Origin: a virus
Strand: one strand, 5' to 3'
DNA: 29,522 bases
IMG/VR virus record: IMGVR_UViG_3300034403_000134
Span: 1 to 29,522 of that record
The notes beneath the pieces were generated by a model that was not told the origin of the DNA, ran no database searches, and saw nothing but the letters and a program-made list of their open reading frames with translations. Shown in pieces: positions 29,138 to 29,522 of this stretch (positions within the stretch are counted from its first letter, which is position 1; every line of letters begins with the position of its first letter). The position numbers were made by a program, and so were the translations under genes.

Positions 29138-29522
29138 TTAGAATGTTGAAAATACAGGAGGCTCCTCAAACTCCTGAAGAAGTTTTTCTTCTAGTTCTTT
29201 TTTCTCAGTTTCCGACTGTTGAATCAGGGCTGTGCCATTTAAACTGGCACCTCCTCCTGGCCCAGGGATAGAGGCATACTTACTTCTAATCTGACCTAGA
29301 AGACCTTTAGCAATAGCTAAGGCATACTTTTGAATCCAATTTCTGTACGCAGGGTGGATAGTGTCAGAAGACAATGCCCTATACTCGACCATTACCGCTT
29401 GAGCCATAACAGGAGTTGGTGATAACTGCAAGAACTTGTTATTAATTATTTCCCAAGATCCCTCTTGACCTAAGACCTTCCTCATCTGCTCCATGCTTGC
29501 TTGCATTAGATAGAAATCTCCA
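29138..29522 (-). CDS. 13: Neck protein, gp13-like, partial (5' end beyond the right edge)
   Basis: The frame is open to the end of the window, so the gene starts outside it; an internal ATG at 29506 is probably not the true start (the residues before it read GDFYL). The visible 128 residues include LSPTPVMAQAVMVEYRAL (about 34-51) and HPAYRNWIQKYALAIAKGLLGQIRSKYASIPGPGGGASLNGTALI. They match the end of gp13-type neck proteins, where a Trp/Tyr-rich helix is followed by a 'k...v.lPgg..lnG..i' turn and a charged helix. Position directly before gp14 supports the name. In T4, gp13 and gp14 bind the head after packaging. Confidence 0.65.
   Translation of the reverse strand, partial: GDFYLMQASMEQMRKVLGQEGSWEIINNKFLQLSPTPVMAQAVMVEYRALSSDTIHPAYRNWIQKYALAIAKGLLGQIRSKYASIPGPGGGASLNGTALIQQSETEKKELEEKLLQEFEEPPVFSTF

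Noticed and set aside
1-29522. tRNA genes, CRISPR arrays, insertion sequences, integrase or attachment sites
   Set aside because: None could be seen; genes are packed with short gaps and no cloverleaf or regularly spaced repeats were noticed. A covariance-model search would be needed to exclude a tRNA on either strand inside coding DNA.

Overview
The window looks like part of the genome of a strictly lytic, T4-related contractile-tailed phage (myovirus) with an AT-rich genome. The evidence is a tail and neck module in T4-like order (gp13, gp14, gp15, gp18 sheath and gp19 tube homologues), a gp55-like late sigma factor, a gp32-like single-stranded DNA-binding protein and the gp46/gp47 recombination nuclease. 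The replication genes depart from T4: a family A DNA polymerase with a uracil-DNA-glycosylase-like N-terminus, a DnaB/RecA-fold replicative helicase and a B12-dependent (class II) ribonucleotide reductase. The host cannot be read from the sequence. Nearly all genes are on the minus strand; only the gp55-like gene and a PD-(D/E)XK nuclease are on the plus strand.

From high to low coordinates, in the direction of minus-strand transcription: (1) 29522-24515, neck and tail genes, closed by a hairpin terminator; (2) 24441-20548, an unidentified 899-residue protein and small proteins, with the nuclease convergent to them; (3) 20562-20203, the gp55-like gene, divergent from the polymerase with only 14 bp between start codons; (4) 20203-8203, the replication, recombination and nucleotide-metabolism block: polymerase in three pieces, gp47, gp46, ribonucleotide reductase, Zn ribbon, helicase, a metallopeptidase, a possible UvsY-like mediator and gp32; (5) 8196-7648, a predicted lipoprotein, followed by a strong hairpin; (6) 7588-1, a dense operon of nine sugar-transfer genes plus a methyltransferase that runs off the left edge, including three different kinds of fucosyltransferase-like protein.

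The most unusual locus is 16423-20203. One family A DNA polymerase is divided among three separate reading frames: UDG-like domain with exonuclease motifs I and II; exonuclease motif III with the start of the thumb; and thumb, palm and fingers. Each of the two gaps is filled exactly by a gene for a 2-oxoglutarate/Fe(II) oxygenase, and the two oxygenases belong to different subfamilies. All junctions use TAATG, ATGA or short ATG/TGA overlaps, so the five genes look like one translationally coupled unit. The first oxygenase has an in-frame TGA just before its conserved C-terminal strand, and the lost strand is still encoded up to the next start codon.

A recurring octamer, CTATAATA, lies just upstream of many starts at two characteristic distances: 34-48 nt (normal leader) or 4-7 nt (which would give leaderless mRNAs). 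I read it as the phage's own, probably late, promoter. No tRNA, CRISPR array, insertion sequence or integrase was seen, and there is no gene-free stretch above 300 bases.
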